Positions 10,725 to 20,017 of a DNA stretch of 64,000 bases are shown here, one piece after another. Position numbers and translations under genes: made by a program. The stretch comes from Trichomonas vaginalis G3 (Eukaryota; Parabasalia; Trichomonadida; Trichomonadidae). Location: contig NC_067206.1 in the NCBI RefSeq assembly GCF_026262505.1, forward strand, positions 6,786,879-6,850,878. Direction: 5' to 3'. Position 1 is the stretch's first letter. Every line of letters starts with the position of its first letter. The notes under the pieces were generated by a model, which did no database searches, had not been told where the DNA came from, and saw only the letters and a program-made list of their open reading frames with translations.

Positions 10725-11743
10725 GCTTACTTTCGTTGATGTTTTTGTGAATTTTGTTTCAAATAATTTTACAAGTATCGTAGAAATTGATAAGTTCACA
10801 GCATTAGGTACGACAGACTTCACACATAAATTATTCAAGGTCATTTCTCCTTGTATCGAATTGCAAGATACAGTTTTTGAAAAATTCGAAATTCAAGAAG
10901 GAGATAAGATCACTTATATACCATCTGGTGTTGATGTTTCAGTTGTATTCAACCCAGAGGGCTGGATTATCACCAGTGTCCATGAAAATATCAATTGTTC
11001 AGTAAGAAGAAATATTGATTTGACAATTAAGATGCAAGAAGGCCAATCCAGGCTTAATCTCGCAGTTTCACAAGGTGCACAGTCCATCAGAACCATGAAA
11101 GCTGCATTTTATGGCTACGGATCCATAATTATTTCAAAAGATTTCGAAAATTACATGTCAAATCCACCGATCATGGTATCTTCAACCAGCGACAACATCT
11201 ATTTGGAGGTATCAGGTTCATATGTCCCAGTAATTTTCGGAAACCTCAAAAAAGTTGTTATTAACTCAAATGTCGAAGGATTAGAGACATCTTTCCCAGA
11301 TAACAGCTTCTTCAATTCGAAATCATTGGAGTTCTCCATTCCGGACACCTCTAGAATCAAATCCATCAATATGGGAAACTTCAAAATTAATGAACCGCTT
11401 GAAGACGATGAATGTTTGATCATTTCGCATCCAGTCATCAAGTTTGAGTCATTAAGAGTCGGAATATCCCGTTTCTGCGAACTTAAGAACGTAATTTGTC
11501 AAAATTTAATTGTTGATATGACAGAAAAGGTCAATCTCCGCAATTCTATTGTAGACAAAGTAACTGTTCAAGGAGATGCAGGCGCAGAATCATTCCCAAC
11601 TGTTTTACTGTTTAATACAACAATCAAGAGCTCATTAATTGATATTGCAAGGCGAAGTGTTGAGAAATTGTTGGATGAATCGAGAATGGTCTTTAATTCA
11701 GACGGTTCTTTCGATTTGAGAACAATTTCAGACAAATTAGAGA
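10725..11743 (+). pseudogene. Duplicated internal fragment of the 5,047-8,199 gene
   Basis: It is about 1,018 bp nearly identical to about 6,830-7,847, with only a handful of base changes and one clear residue change (Asn to Ser in STxDNIYL). It has no start codon of its own, signal peptide or membrane span, and the frame ends 45 bases past the right junction. Its left edge is fused directly to the truncated Pmp-like copy. The high identity implies a recent duplication or ongoing gene conversion. Confidence 0.9.
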
Positions 11744-12072
11744 ATAATTTATGGTTGCAATTACCACTTTTTGTCATCCTCTCATAAAAGGTAGAAGATA
11801 TGCTTGATCTCACAATAAAGTAAGATCTTATACTCCAGGATGCACTTTTTGAATATCAAAAGAGAGTTCCCTTCATTTTCCTCTCATAAATCTTGATTAT
11901 AATTCAAAAACAAATCAGCTTTTGTGTGTACAATAAAATGATCTATAATAACTTTCTTCCAACAAAAAGAATGGGGCGATGAAACTTTGAGCGTTAAAAA
12001 AAATCGAAAGAATGTCAGAAAGTGAAAGTGCATCCTTAAGGTGATATGAGAGAGAAGTAGTAGCATACTGCA
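11744..12072. other. Intergenic, nothing recognised
   Basis: AT-rich spacer between the duplicated fragment and the next family copy. No gene, RNA or repeat is evident. Confidence 0.5.
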
Positions 12073-12887
12073 GATGTAGTATCATTTCATAGGATAAAGG
12101 TGGTATTTAATATGGCATATAATTGTATTTAAACATAATTATGGGCCTAAATATTTTGTATTCAATTAAGGCCTTATCAAAAAGTGACATTATAGATTAT
12201 GAATAGAATCAAACTATTCAACTCTAAAGATTAATGTTAAAATTTTTTATACTCATAGAAGCATTGATGTTTGGTACCAGTACTTCGCAAATGATACAAT
12301 TCCTCAAAATATTTCCGAGAATGCAGTTTGGACAAGGTCTGGAAACGTTTTTGCTGATGAAATCTGTTTTCAAGGATTAAATCAGAATGGTGTTATTACT
12401 GTTAGTGATTCAAACGTTTTAATTAATTATTGCAGATTCTCAAATTGTAGTTCTAATAACAAAGGCGCATGCGTTTCACTTATTAATGGAGAAAGTATCC
12501 ACGTGAGAATATGCTGCTTTAATTGTTCTTCAAATGATGATGCTGCCTATTTATACAATGTGCTATCTGATGTGAAAGGAAAAAGAAATTTTATTTTTGA
12601 TAGCTCTATTACTGATACTAAAACAATTAGTGACGCTTCTTTATGGATTGAATTTGGTGAAATAAATATAAGTGCCATGAATAGCTCATATAATTATGCT
12701 ACCTATAATCCGTTTTGTGTAATCAGACCTGGAAGCACAAATATTGCAAATTTCACTTTCTGTGAAATATTTAAAAACACCAGTCCTTATCAAGGAATAT
12801 TTTGGAGTTATGGAAATTATTTTAAAATTATTTCCTGTGAATTCATACAAAATCATCAATTATGTAACTCTGATGGCTTGATATTAA
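12073..12887 (+). pseudogene. Beta-helix-like family copy 2, 5' piece
   Basis: It is highly similar to copy 1. The Inr (TCATTTCATAGG) is kept, but the start codon region is changed and the first part is out of frame. From about 12,245 (THRSIDVWYQYF) it is open to 12,883. Here TTAA is followed by a 2,954-bp DNA element. The reading frame resumes in the same phase after that element and again after the Polinton (15,842-15,978 and 39,531-39,686), matching copy 1 throughout. This is a host gene split by two insertions. Its eroded 5' end shows it was already failing, or decayed afterwards. Confidence 0.85.
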
Positions 12888-15841
12888 GGGTGCACACGAG
12901 AGGATCATGTAAACTTCAGAATTTAGAACCTTATTTTTAGGCATTATCTTGGCTACCTATTTAGGCTCGAAAAGCAAAAAATATCAAAAAATACAACTTG
13001 ACTCCATTATGACCCTTTCATGGAGGTAGTTTTTATCCGCTAGTATTTTCCCTTTGAATCTCTTTACAATTCGAAATCAAATTCAAAACTCAGTAGAAGA
13101 AAGGAAGAATCGACTTACTACGGTTGTAATACGAATAAATACATATATTTAATTATTTTTATTTACATAATAATTGTTTGAAGCTCATATTCCATCAAAT
13201 TTTTAAATAAAAACATTAAAATGTTGAAAATGTTCATATATTTTAATAGGGTTTTGGCACTTTATTTAGGAATTACTACATACATAGTCGAACTGAACTT
13301 GATATTTTGAAATTTAAATTATTTATCAAAATTAAAATTTAACTTGAAATTTATAATTATTTAGTCATATTTTGCATAATTCTAAGTAGATTTTGTAAAA
13401 AATCAAGAAAGAAAAATTTTAACGTGCTTTATTTTTTCTTTTTTATAATAATACATATTATTATATAATTAACATATTCATAATGTTTCACCCTTTCAAA
13501 AATATAATCCTCCTCCTCTCAAATAAACGTACATACGGGTGGCCTCTTTTTTCAAAAAATCAAAATTTGAAATTTTGGGCTCAAATATTAGAGATTTTTT
13601 CAACCTTCAACGATATATGTTGTCTATATCAGACCTCCTTTCTTTTTGATACTTAACATTGTTCCTAAATCTTAGCCGTTAAGGCTGTTCTGAAAATATT
13701 TTTTTTTCGAAAAAATTCGAAAAAAATTCTTAAAATTCAAAAATCCCTTAATTCCTGAGGATTTTGGGAAAAAGTTTTTACATGAACATGTGTATATTAT
13801 ATGTATGGCATTCCAAACGGGAACCGCGGTTGGTTACCATGGATTTCCGTCACCGGTCACATTTTAAAGATTTTTAAAGCCTTATAAAAATATGCTTTGT
13901 AAATCATTTTTTGTAAATCGGCAAAAATTTGGTAATTTTCTTCAACTAATAAATCTGCGAATAGCATTTATAATACAAGAACAATCTTTTAAAATGCGTT
14001 TGATTCATTTTTGTATAATTTCATATAGGCACATATATTCTTCCGGGACTTTCCGTGATTTTACCGTAAAATCATTAGTTTACACCAATTTTTCCGTATT
14101 TTGAATAGTTTACTGCACTTTTTCCGTAAAATTGAGTTACGGGAATCCGCAAAATTTCCGGACCTCATTTTTCATAGAATATAATAATAATATTTGATAA
14201 AAAGATATATTATTTATATTTTTGATTTTTGAATTACGGAAAAAGTGAATTGATAACTTGATTTTTTTATATGGTTAATTTTTCAAATGATATTATGAAG
14301 ATCTAAAATATTAAAAGTAAAAAATTGAATTACGGAAAAAGTGAGGTCAAAAGTGAAATAAATTTGCAGAACAATTTTCATTGAAATAAGCTTTATTTTT
14401 CATTATTAATAACAATGCTGTAATAAACAGAAATTCATCAAAAGTGACAGCTCTCAATTTTTTGACATTTGTAAATTCTAAATTGAATGAGAAAAATGAA
14501 ATAATACTAAGCATAATACAATATTCTAGATTTAATTATAATTAGGAAAAAGTTAGTTTTGAGAGTACTTTTCATAGGCATATAGAATGAAATCTTCTGA
14601 AAAATAATATCATATAAACTCATATTATTTTCTAATATATAACTATTTTATATAAAAATCAAATTCAATGATCTGAAAAGCGAAGGATAAACCTCAAAAT
14701 TTACGAATATAATGAGTGGGAATATAATGCTTATCTATCATAAAACCATATGAAATATCAATTTTTGCTTTACGCCTAATTTTTGACGACAATTAGCAAA
14801 AAATGTTAAATGTTAACACTCAGTCCATTTGAATATGAAAAATAAAATTGACTTTGATTAAATGTTTTTATTTATCATGCAATTCTTCTTGCGACCAAAG
14901 ATTTGAATAAAATTTCAAAAAATAAGATAGCTTAAAAAATAATATACGGTAGTGTTTACTAATAGATGAATAGTATATAAATTCTATTAAAATGGATTTG
15001 ATCCAAAAAAATATATAAAATTTGATCATAAATAAAATCGTTTTAAATTACTTCTTCATTTAAATTATAACAATTATTTTTGGTTTTATAGTTTTTAAAG
15101 CTCATGTGGTTTTTTTAACCACAGAATACTTATGTGCTGTAGCAAGCTTGCAATCCAAAGCTCACGTTAGACAACAAGAGTCATGAAGTCTCATACTAAG
15201 GGATATCCAACATATATTTTAATAATCTAATGTTTGTGACAAATATTCAACATAAAATTAAGTTTTCGTTTCGTTACAAGGCATTCATACTTTGGAGATA
15301 TCATATTTAATGTACAGAAAAGTTAATATTAAACAATACATGCTAAAGAATTAATAAATAAGATAATAAAATAAATTTATACGTAATTACTTTCATTTAA
15401 TATGCTTTATGCTGTATAATATTTGATTAAGAGCATTAAAAGGTTCCATAATCTGCTTTTATAGCAAGATTTTTGATAAAAATTTTAAATTTTGAAAAAA
15501 TGATGAGAAAAGGAAAAAAAAGGTAAATGAGAGCAAGAGGAGGGAAAAAAGAAAAAGAAAAGGAAGGGAAGGGAAAAATAAAAGAAAGAAGGACATATAA
15601 AAATTTAGATGCGCATTCTTAATGCCGAGGCGGCTTGCCGCCGAGGCGCGATTTTTTTAGGCCTCTACGGTAACCCGGCAATGTTTTTTTAAATCTTGTA
15701 CAGCCCTAATTATATGAAGTATATTGATAAGGTAAAAATCAAATTTTATTGCATAGTCATCGAGAAAATAAACTAATGAATCCCTCAAAATTGAGAGGGT
15801 AATCCTCCTCCTCTCAAATAAACGTACATACGGGTGCACCC
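12888..15841. mobile_element. TTAA-flanked non-autonomous DNA element
   Basis: This 2,954-bp insertion is flanked by TTAA (12,884-12,887 and 15,842-15,845) and bounded by short terminal inverted repeats: GGGTGCACACG at the left, and CGGGTGCACCC at the right, which inverts to GGGTGCACCCG. A TTAA target duplication is typical of piggyBac-like and a few other DNA transposon families. No transposase frame is present. A copy of the right terminus (CCTCCTCCTCTCAAATAAAC, continuing) also lies inside at about 13,505-13,540, so the element looks composite or has taken a further insertion. Inside are 14-bp inverted repeats CACTTTTTCCGTAA (about 14,113; complements at about 14,235 and 14,333), the dispersed repeat at 14,419-14,851, a purine-rich tract (15,500-15,600) and a GC hairpin at about 15,622-15,648. 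Confidence 0.8.
14419..14851. repeat. Dispersed 430-bp repeat, copy A
   Basis: 433 bp nearly identical to 49,838-50,269 (a few differences seen), same orientation. It is non-coding, has no obvious terminal inverted repeats, and begins TGTAATAAACAGAAATTC. It lies inside the TTAA element. Confidence 0.9.
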
Positions 15842-15977
15842 TTAAATAAGTATGGAGCTGGAGAAATTAGAAATTCGATTTTTATTTCAAATGAATGTTT
15901 CAAATTATTTAAGGATGATGATATAAAAGTATATGATTCTTTCCTGAAAAACAATACTGAAAAATCTGATTCATCTT

Positions 15978-15978
<1 letters not shown>
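15842..15978 (+). pseudogene. Beta-helix-like family copy 2, middle piece
   Basis: About 135 bp of the split host gene lie between the two insertions. The translation (GAGEIRNSIFIS, continuing) matches the corresponding part of copy 1. Its left edge carries the second TTAA and its right edge the first TCTTC of the Polinton target duplication. Confidence 0.85.
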
Positions 15979-16014
<36 letters not shown>

Positions 16015-16058
16015 TGGGGCTTCCAGGCACTTCGTGCCCTCTAGCCCCGAAGATGTTT
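15979..16058. repeat. Left terminal inverted repeat
   Basis: It is a run of 31 A followed by 49 bp that recur inverted at the right end with two mismatches. The unique part itself folds: GGGGCT pairs with AGCCCC around an inner GGCAC-TTC-GTGCC hairpin. Confidence 0.95.
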
Positions 16059-16090
16059 TGTCACTTTTCTGTCACTTTTCAGGTAAAAAC

Positions 16091-16097
16091 ATTTTTA
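16091..16097 (+). promoter_or_regulatory. Element promoter-like motif ATTTTTA
   Basis: One clear example of the element-wide signal. ATTTTTA ends 14 nt before the ATG at 16,111. Equivalent motifs lie at 17,051, 17,432, 20,798, 22,107, 29,660, and on the minus strand at 35,198 and 38,451. Confidence 0.6.
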
Positions 16098-16110
16098 TTA
16101 TTATATATAA

Positions 16111-16929
16111 ATGAATTTTACAAAACCACCGTTACCCTTCTTTGGAAATAAGAGTAGATGTAAAGATATTATATTGAGAGAACTTAAGAAACTACCGAAT
16201 GGTCTAACATTTGTAGATTTGTTCGGTGGAAGTTTCTATATATCCCATTTGTGCCATACAATATTCCCAGACTCAAAGATTATATGCAATGACTTCGACA
16301 ACTATATGAACCGTCTCAAACATATACCAGACACAAACAAAATATTGAAAGAGTTAAAAGAAAAGATACCTATAGGTAAGATGGAACGTATACCATTAGA
16401 TAACAAAAATATTGTGAGAGAGGTTTTGAAAAAAGCAGAATATATAGACTGGGATAGTATATCTGCTAGACTATTATATAGTGGTGCTATAAGAGTTCAT
16501 GACATTGAAACACTTATGTCAAAAGTTTTATATCTTAACTATACAAATGTTTTCAAAGAGGACATAGAAAAATATATTGAGGGTATAGAATTTGTGAGAT
16601 GTCATTGGACAGAGTTGTATGAAAAATATAAAGACAAGGAAAATGTTTTCTTTATAGTGGACCCGCCGTTCTATAACACATGGGATTTTCAATACCAAGT
16701 AGACTGGACTTTGAGAGACTCTTTAGAAACTTTAGACGTTTTACATAACCATCCATGCTTTTACTTTACATCCGATAAAAGTGGTTTGGAAACCGTTATG
16801 AGATGGTTAGAGGACATACATGACTATGAGTTTATATATGACAAGATAGAATATGAGAGAGGTCCTATAAACTGGAGAAAGTGTCATAACAAAGAAATTT
16901 TATTAGTAAGTAAATGTGGTTTGAAATAG
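16111..16929 (+). CDS. Dam-like DNA N6-adenine methyltransferase
   Basis: The 272-residue product fits the D12 class of adenine-N6 DNA methyltransferases. It has the N-terminal FFGNKSR loop (10-16), the S-adenosylmethionine-binding DLFGG (36-40), a conserved ND (60-61), and the catalytic DPPF with YN following (184-189). It would transfer a methyl group from S-adenosylmethionine to adenine in double-stranded DNA. In an element like this it could mark or protect the element's own DNA, or act on the host chromosome. Its frame is complete. The start follows an ATTTTTA motif by 14 nt. The stop overlaps the next small gene. Confidence 0.88.
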   Translation: MNFTKPPLPFFGNKSRCKDIILRELKKLPNGLTFVDLFGGSFYISHLCHTIFPDSKIICNDFDNYMNRLKHIPDTNKILKELKEKIPIGKMERIPLDNKNIVREVLKKAEYIDWDSISARLLYSGAIRVHDIETLMSKVLYLNYTNVFKEDIEKYIEGIEFVRCHWTELYEKYKDKENVFFIVDPPFYNTWDFQYQVDWTLRDSLETLDVLHNHPCFYFTSDKSGLETVMRWLEDIHDYEFIYDKIEYERGPINWRKCHNKEILLVSKCGLK

Positions 16930-17045
16930 GACTACTTGTTTTAGGTTTTTTCCATTGTGTCATTTATTTATTTGACGTGGCAGAAAGATATAGAGAATAT
17001 GAAGATGAACCAATGTCTGCAAATGTTCAGCATATGTACTCGTAA
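16914..17045 (+). CDS. Small single-span membrane protein
   Basis: A 43-residue frame overlaps the last codons of the methyltransferase in another phase. Residues about 4-21 (IGLLVLGFFHCVIYLF) form one hydrophobic helix, and a charged tail containing ERYREYEDE follows. Its stop sits just before the motif of the next gene. No family is recognised. The compact overlap and the clean membrane segment favour a real gene, perhaps a virion or host-membrane protein. Confidence 0.5.
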   Translation: MWFEIGLLVLGFFHCVIYLFDVAERYREYEDEPMSANVQHMYS

Positions 17046-17068
17046 GAGATATTTTTATCTAATATTAA

Positions 17069-17431
17069 ATGGACGCACAGAACTTAGCGAATGCACAGCA
17101 ACCTGGACAACCAAACCCAGAGAATATTCCAAATGAAGTTAGAATACAAACTGCAATGGCAAACTATGGTCAAGTGCCAACAGATGTACAAATGCAAACT
17201 GCCATGTCAAATGACGCTGCGTTAGGTTTGCCACCATGGTATGCAAATATGAGATGGAAAGAGTTTTATACAAACCCTGAAGTGGGATATAAACAACTTT
17301 ATGCAGATGACGCGAACACAGGAGTTGACCCAGAATATGTTTTCTACCAGAGGAGAAACAGAATGTATGAGCTCCAGTTAAAGAATGCTATGGAACTCAA
17401 CAGGAAACGTAAGAGACTAGGCGGACATTAG
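17069..17431 (+). CDS. Hypothetical element protein, 120 aa
   Basis: The frame is complete and preceded 12 nt upstream by ATTTTTA. The N-terminal half is Gln/Asn/Pro-rich with two similar stretches (VRIQTAMANYG and VQMQTAMSND). The C-terminal half is aromatic and basic, ending KRKRLGGH. No family is recognised. Its position beside a membrane-active-looking protein and capsid-type genes suggests a minor virion component; this is inference from context. Confidence 0.65.
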   Translation: MDAQNLANAQQPGQPNPENIPNEVRIQTAMANYGQVPTDVQMQTAMSNDAALGLPPWYANMRWKEFYTNPEVGYKQLYADDANTGVDPEYVFYQRRNRMYELQLKNAMELNRKRKRLGGH

Positions 17432-17449
17432 ATTTTTACATATAGTAAA

Positions 17450-17692
17450 ATGGGTTTCTTCAGTAAGATAGGAAACTTCTTTCGAAATGTTGGAAGAGGT
17501 ATATGGAATGGAATAAAAACCGTAGGAAGAGGAATTTGGAACGGAGTCAAAAATATTGGTAAAAGAGTAGGTCAGTTCGTTGGTATTATACCTAAAGACC
17601 CTGAACCAGAAGAACAAGCTCCTGTTATACAACAGCCTGAACCTGCACCACAGTCTAGTTGGCAACCAAATCCAACACCTCAACCGTATTAA
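17450..17692 (+). CDS. Small amphipathic, possibly membrane-active protein
   Basis: 80 residues. The N-terminal half is a basic amphipathic helix made of a near-perfect tandem repeat (VGRGIWNGIKT then VGRGIWNGVKN), and the C-terminal half is Pro/Gln-rich. This resembles, in style only, the membrane-lytic minor proteins of adenovirus-like capsids. A second protein of the same style is at 20,818. The motif ATTTTTA lies 12 nt upstream of the start. Confidence 0.6.
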   Translation: MGFFSKIGNFFRNVGRGIWNGIKTVGRGIWNGVKNIGKRVGQFVGIIPKDPEPEEQAPVIQQPEPAPQSSWQPNPTPQPY

Positions 17693-17696
17693 AAAA

Positions 17697-18545
17697 TTAT
17701 ATTTTTACCGTTCGATAGTAGTTGTATATGAAACTAAGTTCTAAGTAAAACGCATGGTATAATGGAACTATTCTCTTTCTTCCATCTGTTGTAAACCATA
17801 CTTGAAAGTCTGAAATACTTCCACTCGGCGGTTCATATAGCTTTGTAGGTTTTTCGTAAAAGTCATTTGCCAAGCATAAAAAAGAGTTTTGTGCACCAGA
17901 AAATGAAGCATGAACTATAATAGCATCTGGGTCGAAAACATCTTTAAATAAATATGGTTCATCTCTTGCATATCGACTGTAAATATTTGCTAAAGGAAGT
18001 TCGACTTTCTGATTTAACATTCTTTGCAAATAATACCATGACATTGCAGTGAATTCTGTATATATTTGTTCGTCTTTATTTGGATTGTCTTCGTAGATTT
18101 GAAATGACACTTGTGAATTTTGTTTGTCATATACAATTCTCACATAAAGTGTGCTATTGGTATTTGCATATTCATCAGCATATTTTGCATAACATGAGTT
18201 TATTTTATCTTCTATATTTTTTAACGCAGTCTGTAGAGAAGATGAAAGGTCAACTTGTATTAGCTCAATTTCTTCCCACATTTTTCGTTTCCCTTCAGAT
18301 ATATAATCTATATGAAACCTTACAATAAATGGAAAACTTTTATCTTCTACAGACACAAATTTTATTCTACGAAAGCCAACAGCTTTTGTGACGGATGGGT
18401 CTCTTAGCCATCTCAATGGGTAGTCAAAACGATAGCCTTCATGCTTTACGGTCTCTGTCTCAAACTTTTGACCGACATTCGTAAAAAGTTCATCTAATGG
18501 TTTAGTTGTAGCAACTCTTGAATTTTCTTTTTCTATTGAAAGCAT
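17697..18545 (-). CDS. Conserved element protein A1, 282 aa, virion candidate
   Basis: Complete frame. It is a clear paralogue of 22,124-22,972, which is the same length. Shared blocks include TKPLD near the N-terminus, YRFDYP, AVGFRR or AIGFRR, and near the C-terminus YEPPS, SDFQVWFTT and FYLELSFIYNY. The fold looks beta-rich. A start of the same type (ML-x-[IV]-EK) in both paralogues supports the chosen ATG. The family is not recognised; two diverged copies beside capsid-style genes suggest a structural role such as a penton or spike, by inference. The gene is divergent from the tail-fibre-like gene across only 18 bp. Confidence 0.75.
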   Translation of the reverse strand: MLSIEKENSRVATTKPLDELFTNVGQKFETETVKHEGYRFDYPLRWLRDPSVTKAVGFRRIKFVSVEDKSFPFIVRFHIDYISEGKRKMWEEIELIQVDLSSSLQTALKNIEDKINSCYAKYADEYANTNSTLYVRIVYDKQNSQVSFQIYEDNPNKDEQIYTEFTAMSWYYLQRMLNQKVELPLANIYSRYARDEPYLFKDVFDPDAIIVHASFSGAQNSFLCLANDFYEKPTKLYEPPSGSISDFQVWFTTDGRKRIVPLYHAFYLELSFIYNYYRTVKI

Positions 18546-18563
18546 ATTTTATCTAGAATAAAA
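18546..18563. promoter_or_regulatory. 18-bp shared divergent promoter
   Basis: The whole gap between two start codons is ATTTTATCTAGAATAAAA, nearly its own reverse complement around TCTAGA. It holds a T-run ending in A for each direction, 13-14 nt from each ATG, and each motif reaches into or abuts the opposite start. The same layout recurs at 33,251-33,268. Confidence 0.7.
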
Positions 18564-19847
18564 ATGTCGAAAGAAACAGCGTCTATGAGAGAAATACAAC
18601 ACAACCGACAACTCATTGTGCAAGCTCTAAATAAGAACACAACAAACTTTTCAAACTATTCTAAGATATCTGAGTCATTGAAAGAAGGAAACTTAAAACT
18701 GACGATAAACCCAATGACAGATGAGTTTCTGTTTCAAGACAGTAAGAACCATACTGTTTGTATAAATCCAACAAAAAGAACTTTAAACGAGAAACCTATA
18801 GATGAACTTCTTTTGAAGGCAGATATTGACAACAAAGCTGACAAAGAGTATGTAGACGATGAGTTAGCATATTTGGCTAGTGGGTTAGTGAAGAAGGCAG
18901 ATAAGGAATATGTGGATGAAAAAGACAATGAAATTATAAAAAGGGTTGAATGGTACCATGAACGGACATCGAAGATTTTAGAAGGTAAAGCCAATACAGG
19001 GTGGGTTTCAGGATGTTTAGACCTTAAAGCTGACAAGAACCATACACATACCATTGCAAATATTACAAACTTACAAGAAACCTTAAACAGGAAAAGTGAC
19101 GTTGGACATACACATACCATTGCAAATATTACAAACTTACAAGAAACCTTAAACAGTAAAAGTGACGTTGGACATACACATAACTTCTTCTCAACTGTTG
19201 GTATAGAAAGTATTTTAGGAACGATTGAAAAAACTGGTGGGGGTGGATTATATTTTAAACCTCCTAACTTTCCAGAAGGTTTAACATCGGATAAAGACAT
19301 TAAATGTAGAAATGTCTATGTCATGGAGGATGAAAAAAAAGTTAAATTCACTGCTCAAGATTTATATGATAAAAAAGCTGACAAAACAGAGCTTCAAACG
19401 TTAAAGACAGAAATACTTCAAACAGTATATCCTATAGGTTCTATTTACACGTCAATGAACTCTACCAAACCAGAAGTAGTACTTGGTTTTGGAACTTGGA
19501 CTCAAATAGTCGACAGGTTTTTGTATTGTGCAAACTCTTCAAAGGAAACAGGTGGAAGTAAAACGATTTCAGGTGCAAATTTACCTGCGCACAGTCACTA
19601 CGTAAGTTTAACTACATCTGAAGCAGGTTTGCATAGTCATAGATTTTGGGATTGGTCAGGAATGACAAAAGGTAAAGGATATGATGTTAAAGAGGACGTT
19701 AAGTTTGCTATAAATTGTTACTGGAGTAACACTGAGGTAGGAGGAAGCCATACACATCGCGTTTCAGGCTATACGCAAACAACGGGACAGAGTAAAGACT
19801 ACATGCCACCTTACATGACAGTTTACGCATGGTATAGAAATGCTTAG
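18564..19847 (+). CDS. Phage-tail-fibre-like receptor-binding protein
   Basis: This is a complete 427-residue frame. The middle part has coiled repeats (KADKEYVDE-like) and two near-identical segments with HTHTIANITNLQETLN, the His-x-His pattern of trimeric phage tail fibres. The C-terminal part (about 290-427) resembles the collar/gp10-type domain: YPIGSIYTS, then FGTWTQI, FLYC, a LPAHSH block, GSHTH, and a final PPYMTVYAWYR. Such proteins form trimeric fibres that touch a receptor. In a eukaryotic element this implies a virion with fibres that attach to the trichomonad surface, and acquisition from a phage is likely. Paired with the 282-residue protein through one tiny promoter, it may work with it in a vertex complex. 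Confidence 0.8.
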   Translation: MSKETASMREIQHNRQLIVQALNKNTTNFSNYSKISESLKEGNLKLTINPMTDEFLFQDSKNHTVCINPTKRTLNEKPIDELLLKADIDNKADKEYVDDELAYLASGLVKKADKEYVDEKDNEIIKRVEWYHERTSKILEGKANTGWVSGCLDLKADKNHTHTIANITNLQETLNRKSDVGHTHTIANITNLQETLNSKSDVGHTHNFFSTVGIESILGTIEKTGGGGLYFKPPNFPEGLTSDKDIKCRNVYVMEDEKKVKFTAQDLYDKKADKTELQTLKTEILQTVYPIGSIYTSMNSTKPEVVLGFGTWTQIVDRFLYCANSSKETGGSKTISGANLPAHSHYVSLTTSEAGLHSHRFWDWSGMTKGKGYDVKEDVKFAINCYWSNTEVGGSHTHRVSGYTQTTGQSKDYMPPYMTVYAWYRNA

Positions 19848-20017
19848 TCGTCATTTTCAACTTCTTTAGCATATTCGTCAGGAGTTGTCTTATATTTGTT
19901 AGGAACTGTCTTTGAAAGTATACCACCTTGAACCTTAACAAGTTTGAAACGAGGTCTGACAATAGTAGTTTTATCTTCTGCTTGCAGTCTGTACATTTTG
20001 CATGTTTGCCTAAAACT

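Noticed and set aside
18564-19847. Bacterial contamination as source of the fibre-like gene
   Set aside because: It is embedded between element genes, uses the element's promoter-like motif, and has the same AT-rich codon use.
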